DNA of 13,493 nucleotides from Bacteriovoracaceae bacterium (GTDB lineage: Bacteria > Bdellovibrionota > Bacteriovoracia > Bacteriovoracales > Bacteriovoracaceae). The notes below the pieces were generated by a model. That model saw only the letters and a list, made by a program, of their open reading frames with translations. It made no database searches and was not told the DNA's origin. The position numbers and the translations under genes were made by a program. Every line of letters begins with the position of its first letter. Position 1 is the stretch's first letter. The stretch covers positions 1-13,493 of the forward strand of contig CANEVK010000034.1 of the NCBI GenBank assembly GCA_947442115.1, given 5' to 3'. Positions 1 through 7,115 of this stretch are shown here, piece by piece.

Positions 1-400
1 AAAGCGTTAACTCCGAACAGCTCAAGCCTTGCTCACAGAGGATGAGGATATTAGCAGAGATCTGAAAAGTGACAGCAGTACCTGATTGGGAAAGAACAAA
101 GGATTCTGCATTCATCTGCGTGATTGGGATCACTTTTTGTTTAACGACCTTTTTAGTTATTTTATCTAGCCCGGTCTGAATGAGACTCTTCTCGGTGAAG
201 CTCACAACAATAAGGAAATTTCCACAATCTGAGCTCAGACACGAACGCTTTTCTAAATCTAAATCTCTCCACTTCGTGGTCAGCAGAGTCTGTCTGGGAT
301 TAACGCCCGAAACAGCAGACTGAGAACTCAGCTGCCTCTGAGATTCCACTCCACAAGCCATCAGAAAAAAAGAACTCAAGATAAGGATGATTAAGTTCAT
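1..400 (-). CDS. Lipoprotein of unknown function (3' end outside window)
   Basis: An open frame of 133 codons starts at the ATG at 400-398 and runs off the left edge without a stop. The first 16 residues are a lipoprotein signal: a hydrophobic run ending in the lipobox L-M-A-C, with Cys16 as the predicted lipidation site. Gly at the next position instead of Asp argues for the outer membrane. The rest is soluble and Ser/Thr-rich, with more cysteines near residues 54, 59, 124 and 130 that could form disulfides. I recognise no domain. It lies 93 nt downstream of hemW on the same strand. There is no Shine-Dalgarno, but a TATAAT hexamer sits 7 nt before the ATG, so it may have its own leaderless transcript. 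A TTG two codons upstream is a weaker alternative start. The lipoprotein call is fairly sure; the function is unknown. Confidence 0.75.
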   Translation of the reverse strand, partial: MNLIILILSSFFLMACGVESQRQLSSQSAVSGVNPRQTLLTTKWRDLDLEKRSCLSSDCGNFLIVVSFTEKSLIQTGLDKITKKVVKQKVIPITQMNAESFVLSQSGTAVTFQISANILILCEQGLSCSELTL

Positions 401-407
401 GCTCAAT

Positions 408-413
408 ATTATA
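408..413 (-). promoter_or_regulatory. Candidate -10 box for the lipoprotein gene
   Basis: Read on the minus strand this is a perfect TATAAT. It ends 7 nt before the ATG, so a normal start point would fall at or next to the start codon. No good -35 is present: the hexamer 17 nt upstream reads AACTCG. Inference only. Confidence 0.35.
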
Positions 414-493
414 GGGAGGTTCACAACCAACGAGTTAAGTCGCTGAATTTGGCCCTTCGTTATGGACTTCGTTGCCAATTTTTCAGGGCAAAA

Positions 494-1603
494 TTACACT
501 AGCTTGGCCCTAAAAAGATCATCCATGAGTGAATCAAGGAGAACATAGCCTTGGGAATTAAGTCGCATTCTTCCTTCATGATAAGAGCCATACGATTGAT
601 GCACCCAATGATTGAATATTTCATCATGTTTGGCCGAGAAACATTCAGGCTTCCAGCCATCTGAAGTTCTCAGAGAGAGATAGGCTTTTTCTAAACTAAG
701 CTCAGCTTCTCCTAGTTTTTCAATTTCTATATCAGGGCGTGAAACTTTCCATTTATAGCGAAGGGCCGAATCGCTTGAAAGATTTAAGTAGCCCGTACCC
801 GTAGGCCCTAAAGCAGCGACAGACTCTCCTCTCCAATATCTAAGATTATGAACCGATTCGAAACCCGGCCGAGCAAAATTTGAAACCTCATAGTGATTAA
901 AACCTTGAGAGCGTAAATAATCACTCACCAACAGATATTCTTCTCGAATATAGTCATCATCTGGTAGAGCATCAATCAGAGGATATTTAGAGCGGGCATT
1001 CAGGATATATAAACTGATATGTTGAGGCCGATAAGATAAAAGCTGGTCTAGTTCACTTTTAATATCACGCTCTTTTTCCTGAGAAAAAGGAATCCCCAAT
1101 AAAAAATCCAGTGAAAAATTGAGTTGCTCCTTCTGGCAGTAACTCAACAACTCATGGCTCTCCTTGAGAGAATGAGAGCGATCCATGATCGTGATAAATC
1201 GTGGATCTAAAGTTTGTGTCCCAATCGAGATTCGATTTAATCCGATCTCTCTCCACGCCATCATCATGTCAACGGTCCAAGTCCCTGGATCAATTTCCAT
1301 GGTAAATTCACAATCAGCAGAAAGCTTTAAAGAAGATTTTAAAAAATGCTTGAAGTACTCAGCTCCCTTGGTGCCCCACAAAGAAGGAGTCCCGCCACCG
1401 AGGTAAACACTCTTGAGTTCTGACCATTGAGCCTTCTGTTCTGAAAATAACTCTTCATGTATCCGCCAGCTTTGGTCTAAAAACTGATGGAAATCCTCAA
1501 GTTGATTGGATGCTGGATCATACTGCTTTTTATAGAAATCGCAGTAGTTGCATAAATGCTTACAGAAAGGAACATGTAAATACAGACTTGAGACATGAGT
1601 CAT
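494..1603 (-). CDS. hemW: Heme chaperone HemW (radical SAM, HemN-like)
   Basis: The 369-residue product matches the HemW family (about 380 residues in E. coli), formerly annotated as oxygen-independent coproporphyrinogen III oxidase. The N-terminus has the radical-SAM cluster motif C14-x3-C18-x2-C21, followed by D-F as in HemW rather than the extra Cys of true HemN. The glycine-rich SAM-binding motif GGGTPS is at residues 69-74. The downstream run around IDPGTW and RISIGTQTLD is also typical. Family members bind heme and deliver it to cytoplasmic or membrane targets; real HemN activity is unlikely. The start is the ATG at 1603, with a GAAGGAA sequence about 12 nt upstream. The gene diverges from the M16 peptidase across a 77-nt gap, and the lipoprotein gene follows it. 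No anomaly is seen in the motifs. Confidence 0.93.
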   Translation of the reverse strand: MTHVSSLYLHVPFCKHLCNYCDFYKKQYDPASNQLEDFHQFLDQSWRIHEELFSEQKAQWSELKSVYLGGGTPSLWGTKGAEYFKHFLKSSLKLSADCEFTMEIDPGTWTVDMMMAWREIGLNRISIGTQTLDPRFITIMDRSHSLKESHELLSYCQKEQLNFSLDFLLGIPFSQEKERDIKSELDQLLSYRPQHISLYILNARSKYPLIDALPDDDYIREEYLLVSDYLRSQGFNHYEVSNFARPGFESVHNLRYWRGESVAALGPTGTGYLNLSSDSALRYKWKVSRPDIEIEKLGEAELSLEKAYLSLRTSDGWKPECFSAKHDEIFNHWVHQSYGSYHEGRMRLNSQGYVLLDSLMDDLFRAKLV

Positions 1604-1617
1604 GGATGAGAAATTCC

Positions 1618-1646
1618 TTCAAAAAAATCTGAACCGCGAGGATAAT
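1618..1646 (+). promoter_or_regulatory. Weak candidate sigma-70 promoter for the M16 peptidase gene
   Basis: TTCAAA (1618-1623) and GATAAT (1641-1646) are separated by 17 nt, in the only gap upstream of the peptidase gene. Each box differs from consensus, so this is a modest match. The 77-nt gap must also hold a promoter for the divergent hemW. Confidence 0.25.
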
Positions 1647-1680
1647 AAACTCTACTGAGAATCCCATCAATAAGGAAGAT

Positions 1681-4239
1681 ATGAAAATTGAGCAAGTACA
1701 ACTAAGTAATAAATTAAATACCCTTTTTATCAATTCCCCTGGTTGTAGTGCCGGAACTGTTCAGATTTGGTTTAGAGCTGGCTCGGCCCTGGAGAAAACT
1801 GATAATGAAGGTATTGCTCATTTTCTTGAACACATGTTCTTCAAAGGAACACCGACTCGACCCGGGCCCCGCCTGGCCCACGATATTGAATCCTATGGGG
1901 CTGAAGTCAATGCGTTCACATCATTTGATTACACTTGTTATTACATCAACACTCCAAGCCTGTGCTTAGATAAATCAGTTGATATCCTCATGGATATGGT
2001 GGCCAATCCACTTTTCGGCGAGGAAGATTTCCCTGCCGAAAGACAAGTTGTCTTTGAAGAGTATCGTCGTGCCCTTGATAATCCTTCACAGTTTAATTTT
2101 ATCCAAGTTCAAAAAACAGGCTTTGAAGGTGGATATGCCCACCCCATTTTAGGTCGTGAAGATACCATTAAGCATTTTTCATCAGAACAACTCAAAGAGT
2201 TTAGAAAGAAATTTTACAACCTAGAAAATGCCTTACTTGTAGTGGCCGGAGATATTAAAAATAGAGACGCCCTTGAAAATCAAATTAGTACCTACAAACT
2301 TCCCCATGGCAGTACATCTGAATTTGAGGCCTTTCAATTAAAATCAAAATCAACCATTAATGTGCACGAAAAGGATATCCGACAAGCAACACTCACCTTG
2401 AGTATTCAGGCCCCAGAATATCTTGATCCTAAAGCTGCTCGCCAAGATCTGGCCATCAATTGTCTTGCTCATGGTGAGACATCACGTTTTTATCAGGCGC
2501 TCGTTGCCCAATCTTCTCTTTGTAACGGCGTGGCCGGCTCATCGATGTATTTTGCCAAGGGTGGAACTCATATGCTTAAAATGAATTTCCCCGTGGATAA
2601 TTTACCAAAAATTAGTGCCCTTTTTCTTAAGATTATTCAAGAGACAATCGCCAAAGGCTTTAAACCTGAGGAACTGAATAAAATTAAAAACCAATATATC
2701 TCTTCAAAAATTTATGAAAGAGAATCAATTGAATCTTATGCTTTTAGTCTTGGACACGGCTTCGCTCAATCGGGAAATATTTTTTGCGAGGATGAATTTA
2801 TCGAAAAAATACGTATCACAAGCGTTGATGAAGTTTGGGATGGTCTGGTTGAAATATTGAAAAATTCAACCCATATGACTCTGCAAGTTCCAAAAGGCAC
2901 AAGCTTAGTGAAGCAAGAAAAAGCGCTCAAATATTTTCAAAACAAGCTTTCTTCACTGGCCGCCAAACTTAAAACGAAGGAAGTCAAAACAAAGAAAGAG
3001 ATCTCCGCCTATGATTCGGCCGTTCAAATTTTTGAACTTAAGCCTGGAATTAAATTTATCTACCGTCAAAATAAGCTGACACCTACATTTGTCATGCATG
3101 CCTATATTAAAGGTGGCCAGTCCGCTGAGGACATAAAAAATGCAGGTCAACACCATCTCTTAACAAGACTTTTTACTTATGGTTACAAGGGCATGAAGTA
3201 TGAAAAGCTCAAGCAGGATCTTGAGACTCTTTCATCAAGCTTAAATGGATTCTCAGGCAAGAATGCCTATGGGCTTACGATGCATGGCCAGTCAAAAGAT
3301 TTTGAAAGACTGACTCAACATTTTTTTGGAACTCTTCTTCAGCCTGAAATACCAAGCAAGTTTTTCAATCATGAAAGAAAAGTCATTTTAAGGGCACTTG
3401 ATAATCAAAAAGAAGACCCTATGAAACAGGCCTTCAAAACATTTTACAAGCTTGTTTTTAATCAGCACTCTTACTCCCTAGATCTTGCAGGGACTCCAGA
3501 AACTCTCAAAAAATTTAATCCCACTGGTTTAAAAAAACTCCATGAAAAACACCTCAAGGAGACTGAGCTCGTTTTCACTTATTGCGGAGATCAAGATCTT
3601 GCGATTGTCTTACCAGCAATAAAAGAAACCATTAAATCCTTATCTCCAAGAAAAATATCAAAACCTAAAAAATCGAAACTTAAATCGATTAAAGGTAAAA
3701 AAGAACACCTCATTTTTGATCGTGAGCAAACGCAAATTGTGATTGGCGCACCAGCCTTTAACATCACTCAAAAGCAAGATCTCTTTCTCAAAATGATATC
3801 GGCACACCTCTCAGGCCAGAGTTCTGACTTATTTGTTGAAGTCAGAGATCGTCAGGGATTATGTTATTCTGTTTCTCCTATTCATGTCTCGGGACTTGAG
3901 GCCGGTTGCTGGGGAATTTATATTGGTTCAGGACATGATAAAACAGAAGCGGCGATTGAAGCCATTATGAAAATTCTCAATAATGTTCGAGACAATGGGC
4001 TTTCTCAAGAAGAATTTGATCGCATCAAAGTCATGATGGATGGCCAGAATCTTTTAGGCATTCAAACCAATGAAGATTATGCCCAACTCTATTCAATTCC
4101 AGTGCTCCACAACTTGGGAACTGATTTTACTCACCATAACAATGATCTGATTAGAGAAGCCAATTACAATGAGTTTCAATCATTTCTAAAAGAATTTTTT
4201 AATCAAAATTGGAATATAGTGAAGGCCGGTCGAGCCTAA
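1681..4239 (+). CDS. M16 family zinc metallopeptidase, two-lobed (pitrilysin/insulinase superfamily)
   Basis: This 852-residue protein has the inverted zinc motif HxxEH at residues 47-51 (HFLEH). The third ligand is a Glu at 126/127 in ERQVVFEEY, about 76 residues later as the family requires. It contains two M16 units. The N-terminal half is catalytic. The second half begins near residue 465 and lacks HxxEH: the equivalent stretch reads QHHLLTRLF, as in the inactive lobe of fused M16 enzymes. The substrate-positioning R...Y pair of the last domain is present in RDRQGLCYS near residue 725. The family cuts peptides and small unfolded proteins inside a clamshell chamber. No signal peptide is visible, so it is probably cytoplasmic. 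AAGGAAG lies just before the ATG. The stop overlaps the stop of the convergent gene. The physiological substrate cannot be told. Confidence 0.92.
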   Translation: MKIEQVQLSNKLNTLFINSPGCSAGTVQIWFRAGSALEKTDNEGIAHFLEHMFFKGTPTRPGPRLAHDIESYGAEVNAFTSFDYTCYYINTPSLCLDKSVDILMDMVANPLFGEEDFPAERQVVFEEYRRALDNPSQFNFIQVQKTGFEGGYAHPILGREDTIKHFSSEQLKEFRKKFYNLENALLVVAGDIKNRDALENQISTYKLPHGSTSEFEAFQLKSKSTINVHEKDIRQATLTLSIQAPEYLDPKAARQDLAINCLAHGETSRFYQALVAQSSLCNGVAGSSMYFAKGGTHMLKMNFPVDNLPKISALFLKIIQETIAKGFKPEELNKIKNQYISSKIYERESIESYAFSLGHGFAQSGNIFCEDEFIEKIRITSVDEVWDGLVEILKNSTHMTLQVPKGTSLVKQEKALKYFQNKLSSLAAKLKTKEVKTKKEISAYDSAVQIFELKPGIKFIYRQNKLTPTFVMHAYIKGGQSAEDIKNAGQHHLLTRLFTYGYKGMKYEKLKQDLETLSSSLNGFSGKNAYGLTMHGQSKDFERLTQHFFGTLLQPEIPSKFFNHERKVILRALDNQKEDPMKQAFKTFYKLVFNQHSYSLDLAGTPETLKKFNPTGLKKLHEKHLKETELVFTYCGDQDLAIVLPAIKETIKSLSPRKISKPKKSKLKSIKGKKEHLIFDREQTQIVIGAPAFNITQKQDLFLKMISAHLSGQSSDLFVEVRDRQGLCYSVSPIHVSGLEAGCWGIYIGSGHDKTEAAIEAIMKILNNVRDNGLSQEEFDRIKVMMDGQNLLGIQTNEDYAQLYSIPVLHNLGTDFTHHNNDLIREANYNEFQSFLKEFFNQNWNIVKAGRA

Positions 4240-4838
4240 GAAACTTTTTTGGTGAGTTGAGGGATTACTCCACTCACCAAATACTCTCTCTCCGAGACTG
4301 GCTCACCAGACATCACTTTCTTAAAGATGAGGTGGCCATCCGATTGACCACGATTGAGGCTTGCCAGCATCGTCATCAGCATCGTGATGGACTCAAAGCA
4401 TGTGGCAAACATCGTGTAAAAACTTGGGATATCCAAAAAACTAGGAGATAGATTGTTAAGCTGTTGATAGGCCATCTTTCCGATTTGACCATAATACTGC
4501 GTATCCACCATTTTATTTTGGGTTGATTCAGAAAAGTAACCACAGACAAGCAAAGACATATCGGCCACTTCTTTATACACCCGACGCTGATCCTCACGAC
4601 TTAACTGAGTTGCCTCCAGAAGTTTTAGACCTAAAATTTTTTCTCGAACTCTTCCCTCAGAAATATCAAAAAAGTTTTGGGCCAGAACAAACTTGTCTAA
4701 GACGTCGCTTGAATAAAAAATGACAGATTCAGGGACAGGACAAAGGGATTTCTTATTTAAAGAATTAAGGCCATCAAAAAAAAAGCCTTGAAGATTGGCA
4801 TCGGTGATAATCTTTTTTGTTACGTCTGAGGATGGCAT
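4236..4838 (-). CDS. Hypothetical protein, 200 residues
   Basis: I do not recognise this protein. From the ATG at 4838 it has 200 residues, no signal peptide and no clear membrane segment. It looks largely helical, with a Met-rich stretch (residues about 152-163, around SITMLMTMLASL) and scattered cysteines. It reads as a real gene: it fills the space between neighbours and has a good Shine-Dalgarno, AAAGGAG, 9 nt before the ATG. A TTG three codons upstream (4847) is in frame but abuts the Shine-Dalgarno directly and can be discounted. The TAG stop overlaps the TAA of the convergent M16 gene. A 10-bp perfect inverted repeat lies within its last 16 codons. It diverges from the GH16 gene. Being cytoplasmic is an inference from the lack of export signals. 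Confidence 0.75.
   Translation of the reverse strand: MPSSDVTKKIITDANLQGFFFDGLNSLNKKSLCPVPESVIFYSSDVLDKFVLAQNFFDISEGRVREKILGLKLLEATQLSREDQRRVYKEVADMSLLVCGYFSESTQNKMVDTQYYGQIGKMAYQQLNNLSPSFLDIPSFYTMFATCFESITMLMTMLASLNRGQSDGHLIFKKVMSGEPVSEREYLVSGVIPQLTKKVS
4248..4281. terminator. Hairpin in the 3' end of the hypothetical gene, just past the M16 stop
   Basis: TTTGGTGAGT (4248-4257) and ACTCACCAAA (4272-4281) form a perfect 10-bp stem. An inner GGA/TCC pair closes a four-base loop. The hairpin begins 9 nt after the M16 stop and lies inside the coding sequence of the convergent gene. Neither side has a clean T-tract after the stem, so it is not a textbook intrinsic terminator. It may mark or protect the 3' end of the M16 mRNA. 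Confidence 0.35.
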
Positions 4839-4847
4839 AACCGTCAA

Positions 4848-4854
4848 CTCCTTT
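4848..4854 (-). promoter_or_regulatory. Ribosome binding site deciding the start of the hypothetical gene
   Basis: On the minus strand this reads AAAGGAG. It is 9 nt from the ATG at 4838 but directly adjacent to the upstream TTG at 4847, so the ATG is the likely start. Confidence 0.7.
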
Positions 4855-4979
4855 GACTATTTTATCATACCTCAGCGCTTCTAACGCCTCTAAGCTAGGA
4901 ATATTTTGCCGATAGGGTTTAAATATCTGAAAATAGACATGGGTAAGCCTTATCCCTCTCTACCGAAGACAAGAATTTC

Positions 4980-4988
4980 TGCCATAAT
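4980..4988 (+). promoter_or_regulatory. Candidate extended -10 box for the GH16 lipoprotein gene
   Basis: TG-C-CATAAT fits the extended -10 pattern TGnTATAAT with one mismatch. It ends 6 nt before the ATG at 4995, so the predicted start point coincides with the A of the start codon. No Shine-Dalgarno lies upstream of this gene. The -35 region (CTACCG at 17-nt spacing) is poor, as is common with extended -10 promoters. Inference only. Confidence 0.35.
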
Positions 4989-4994
4989 TTAACC

Positions 4995-6608
4995 ATGGTC
5001 CAAATCATCACCAATCTCATATTTTTCTTATTACTCTTCAGCTGTGGAAAAGTAAGCACTCCCCCTGAGAATAAAACCCAAGAACCTGTAATTTCAACCC
5101 AGCTGAATGCCTTGAGCGCGAAACTTCCTTCAAGCGAAGTTGATTCCACCATTTATCAGAATCAAGCAGTCACTTTTGATTCAAATGATCCGGGCTGGCT
5201 CCTCACTTTCAGTGACGAATTTGAAGGAAAAAATCAGGCCATCGCCAAAGGTGTAAAGCCTGAATGTTTCAGTAAAAACCCCACCTGTATGCTGAATTGG
5301 TGGTCTCGATCTGAATGTCCGGAGTTCTCTACTCAGCTCACAGATCTCAATAAGTGTAACTGGGATGTTTACTACTACTATAATTACATGGACTGGGAAG
5401 CACCCGAGGGAACAGGCATTAATTCTTTTCATCCCCATCAGGTCAAAGTTCAGGATGGATACCTCATCCTCTCAGCCGAGAAATCAAATTTTTCTCGCAT
5501 CAGTTGTAAGGTAAAATTTTTTGATCCAAGAATTGGTTTTGAAAACTATACCTTCGAATGTCCTATTCTGAGTGGTGGAGTAGAATCTCGAAGACATGGA
5601 AGTGCCAACGAATATGGATTCACTCAAAAATTTGGTCGCTTCGAAGTCAGAGCGAAACTAAACCATGGACCCGGATCTTGGCCTGCCCACTGGTTGCTTC
5701 CGGAAGAGCCTATGGAACCAGGGTGTGGATGGCCATTCAGTGGTGAAATTGACATCATGGAAGCCACCTTTTTACATAAAAATGTTGCCGGTGCTAATTT
5801 TCATACCGGAGATTGCCAGAAAAAAAATCATGTTAACACTGGATTCAATTGGAGTGTCACAGCAGAAAATTATCCTGGTGTTTCAGATCTTGAAAATTCT
5901 TTTTATCAAAATTTTCATACCTATGCCGTGGAGTGGGATGAAAGCAAAATACGTTTTTTTTATGACGATCATTTCCTGGGTCAAATTAACGAAAATGATA
6001 TCATCTTTCATAAAGAAGCTCCTGAAGGCCATAAAATCACTATCCCAAAAAAGCCCTTTTACTGGATTCTTAACAACACCATTTTTAACGCCAATAATCC
6101 TGCTCATGTTGATGTGAAAAATTTCGCTCGCCAGGAGCACGTGATCGATTACGTCCGCGTTTATAGAAAGTGCTCACCTCAGGATGATGCTTCCCAATGT
6201 CTTAAAATAAATTACAAAAACACCATGGCTTCATGCCCTGGAATCAGAAAAGATATTGGAGATTTTAAAAGTAAAAATCTCTGTAAAGCATGGCCACATT
6301 TCTCTGTTTCACTTGGAAATTGCTATAATAATAAAGGTGAACTCGCCACCATCCCGACAGGTGAATTTGCTGGAGAATGGTGCGCCATGAATGAGGGCAC
6401 TTGGTACAAGGCCCGAAAGATCACAAGGGATTGTCCTTACGGTTATGAAAAAATCTCTGAAAAAGGATTCTTACCGATTTGCAAAGCATGGATTAGCTTT
6501 GGCATCTCTCGCAGCAACTGTGATGGTCAATTTTGGAAAAGCTCAGATCAGACAGAATACTGTCTTTGGGATCAAAGTGGATGGTTTAAAGTCAGAAAAA
6601 TAAAGTAA
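4995..6608 (+). CDS. Glycoside hydrolase family 16 lipoprotein with C-terminal tandem cysteine modules
   Basis: The 537-residue product starts with a lipoprotein signal whose lipobox is L14-F-S-C17. Gly18 suggests the outer membrane. After a Pro/Ser/Thr-rich linker comes a GH16 domain (about residues 68-392): GWLLTFSDEF opens it, and the catalytic signature E251-I-D-I-M-E256 holds the presumed nucleophile, assisting Asp and acid/base Glu. FHTYAVEWD and the closing DYVRVY strand are also typical. GH16 enzymes of this type mostly hydrolyse beta-1,3- or mixed-linkage glucans; the exact substrate here is not evident. Residues 91-121 form a Cys/Trp-rich insertion. Residues 414-476 and 480-536 are two copies of a four-Cys module, probably for binding glycan or stabilising the enzyme. 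The start is the ATG at 4995, chosen because it gives an intact signal peptide, although no Shine-Dalgarno is visible. The gene ends at a bidirectional terminator. Confidence 0.9.
   Translation: MVQIITNLIFFLLLFSCGKVSTPPENKTQEPVISTQLNALSAKLPSSEVDSTIYQNQAVTFDSNDPGWLLTFSDEFEGKNQAIAKGVKPECFSKNPTCMLNWWSRSECPEFSTQLTDLNKCNWDVYYYYNYMDWEAPEGTGINSFHPHQVKVQDGYLILSAEKSNFSRISCKVKFFDPRIGFENYTFECPILSGGVESRRHGSANEYGFTQKFGRFEVRAKLNHGPGSWPAHWLLPEEPMEPGCGWPFSGEIDIMEATFLHKNVAGANFHTGDCQKKNHVNTGFNWSVTAENYPGVSDLENSFYQNFHTYAVEWDESKIRFFYDDHFLGQINENDIIFHKEAPEGHKITIPKKPFYWILNNTIFNANNPAHVDVKNFARQEHVIDYVRVYRKCSPQDDASQCLKINYKNTMASCPGIRKDIGDFKSKNLCKAWPHFSVSLGNCYNNKGELATIPTGEFAGEWCAMNEGTWYKARKITRDCPYGYEKISEKGFLPICKAWISFGISRSNCDGQFWKSSDQTEYCLWDQSGWFKVRKIK
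6234..6602 (+). repeat. Tandem repeat of a four-cysteine protein module within the GH16 gene
   Basis: The last 120 or so codons hold two diverged copies. Cysteines fall at residues 414, 430, 443, 463 and again at 480, 496, 509, 523, giving spacings of 16, 13, 20 and 16, 13, 14. Both copies share CKAW after the second Cys and end in W-(Y/F)-K-x-R-K-I. The repeat is at protein level; the DNA has diverged. Confidence 0.8.
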
Positions 6609-6637
6609 GAGGAGTGCTACGACTCCTCTTTATTTTT
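6608..6637. terminator. Bidirectional intrinsic terminator between the GH16 and biotin carrier genes
   Basis: AGAGGAGT (6608-6615) pairs perfectly with ACTCCTCT (6622-6629) around a six-base loop. The plus strand continues with TTTATTTTT. The minus strand continues with a T-rich run (TACTTTATTTTT), so it can serve both convergent genes. It overlaps both stop codons. Confidence 0.85.
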
Positions 6638-7115
6638 CTTCCTCGATCTCTAGCATAAGAAAGCCCGCCTCTAAAGCTTGACCCTCTTTGATGTTGACGG
6701 ATTTTATCACTCCCTCAGCTCCGGACTTAATTTCATTTTCCATTTTCATGGCCTCTAAAATCAGAACGGTTTCACCTTTGATCACTCGGTCTCCCTCTTT
6801 TTTCATCACCTTGACGACCTTGCCAGGCATTTGAGTGATAAGGGCCCCAGCTCCGCCTTTAGTGAGTCCAGAAGGTTTAAAGCCTCTAAAGACTTTATAA
6901 ACTTCAGTATGAGACACAAGAACTTCATTAGCACCTAGCTGAGTTAACTTCTTCCATTTGATGCCATCAAAAGAATAATAATTTTTTCCAGCGAGTTTTT
7001 TTATATGGAGTTGAGATTTATGACCCTCATGGGAAAACTCCATACAATCTTTTGAGCGAAACTCAACATCAAAAACAAGATCCTTCATATCTTGATTAAC
7101 AAAATAATATCTCAT
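6630..7115 (-). CDS. Biotin carboxyl carrier subunit of an acyl-CoA carboxylase
   Basis: This 161-residue protein carries the biotin for the carboxylase encoded by the operon. The C-terminal 75 or so residues form a biotinyl domain with the signature E-A-M-K-M-E at 121-126; Lys124 is the predicted biotinylation site. The usual ITQMPGKV...VKKGD-type opening is seen as ITQMPGKVVKVMKKEGD. The first 90 or so residues are beta-rich and unlike the AccB N-terminus. They may correspond to the BT (carrier-transfer) region found in propionyl-CoA carboxylase alpha chains, here on the same polypeptide as the carrier; this is inference. The ATG overlaps the stop of the biotin carboxylase gene (ATGA), and AGGAGA lies about 10 nt upstream, so the genes are translationally coupled. 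It is the last gene of the operon. Confidence 0.88.
   Translation of the reverse strand: MRYYFVNQDMKDLVFDVEFRSKDCMEFSHEGHKSQLHIKKLAGKNYYSFDGIKWKKLTQLGANEVLVSHTEVYKVFRGFKPSGLTKGGAGALITQMPGKVVKVMKKEGDRVIKGETVLILEAMKMENEIKSGAEGVIKSVNIKEGQALEAGFLMLEIEEEK

Noticed and set aside
4930..4983. A 17-codon open frame upstream of the GH16 gene
   Set aside because: It has no ribosome site and no conserved feature, and it overlaps the candidate promoter region.
5665..6117. A 150-residue open frame on the plus strand inside the GH16 gene
   Set aside because: It overlaps the GH16 catalytic domain in another frame, has no domain or ribosome site, and the GH16 frame is clearly the real one.
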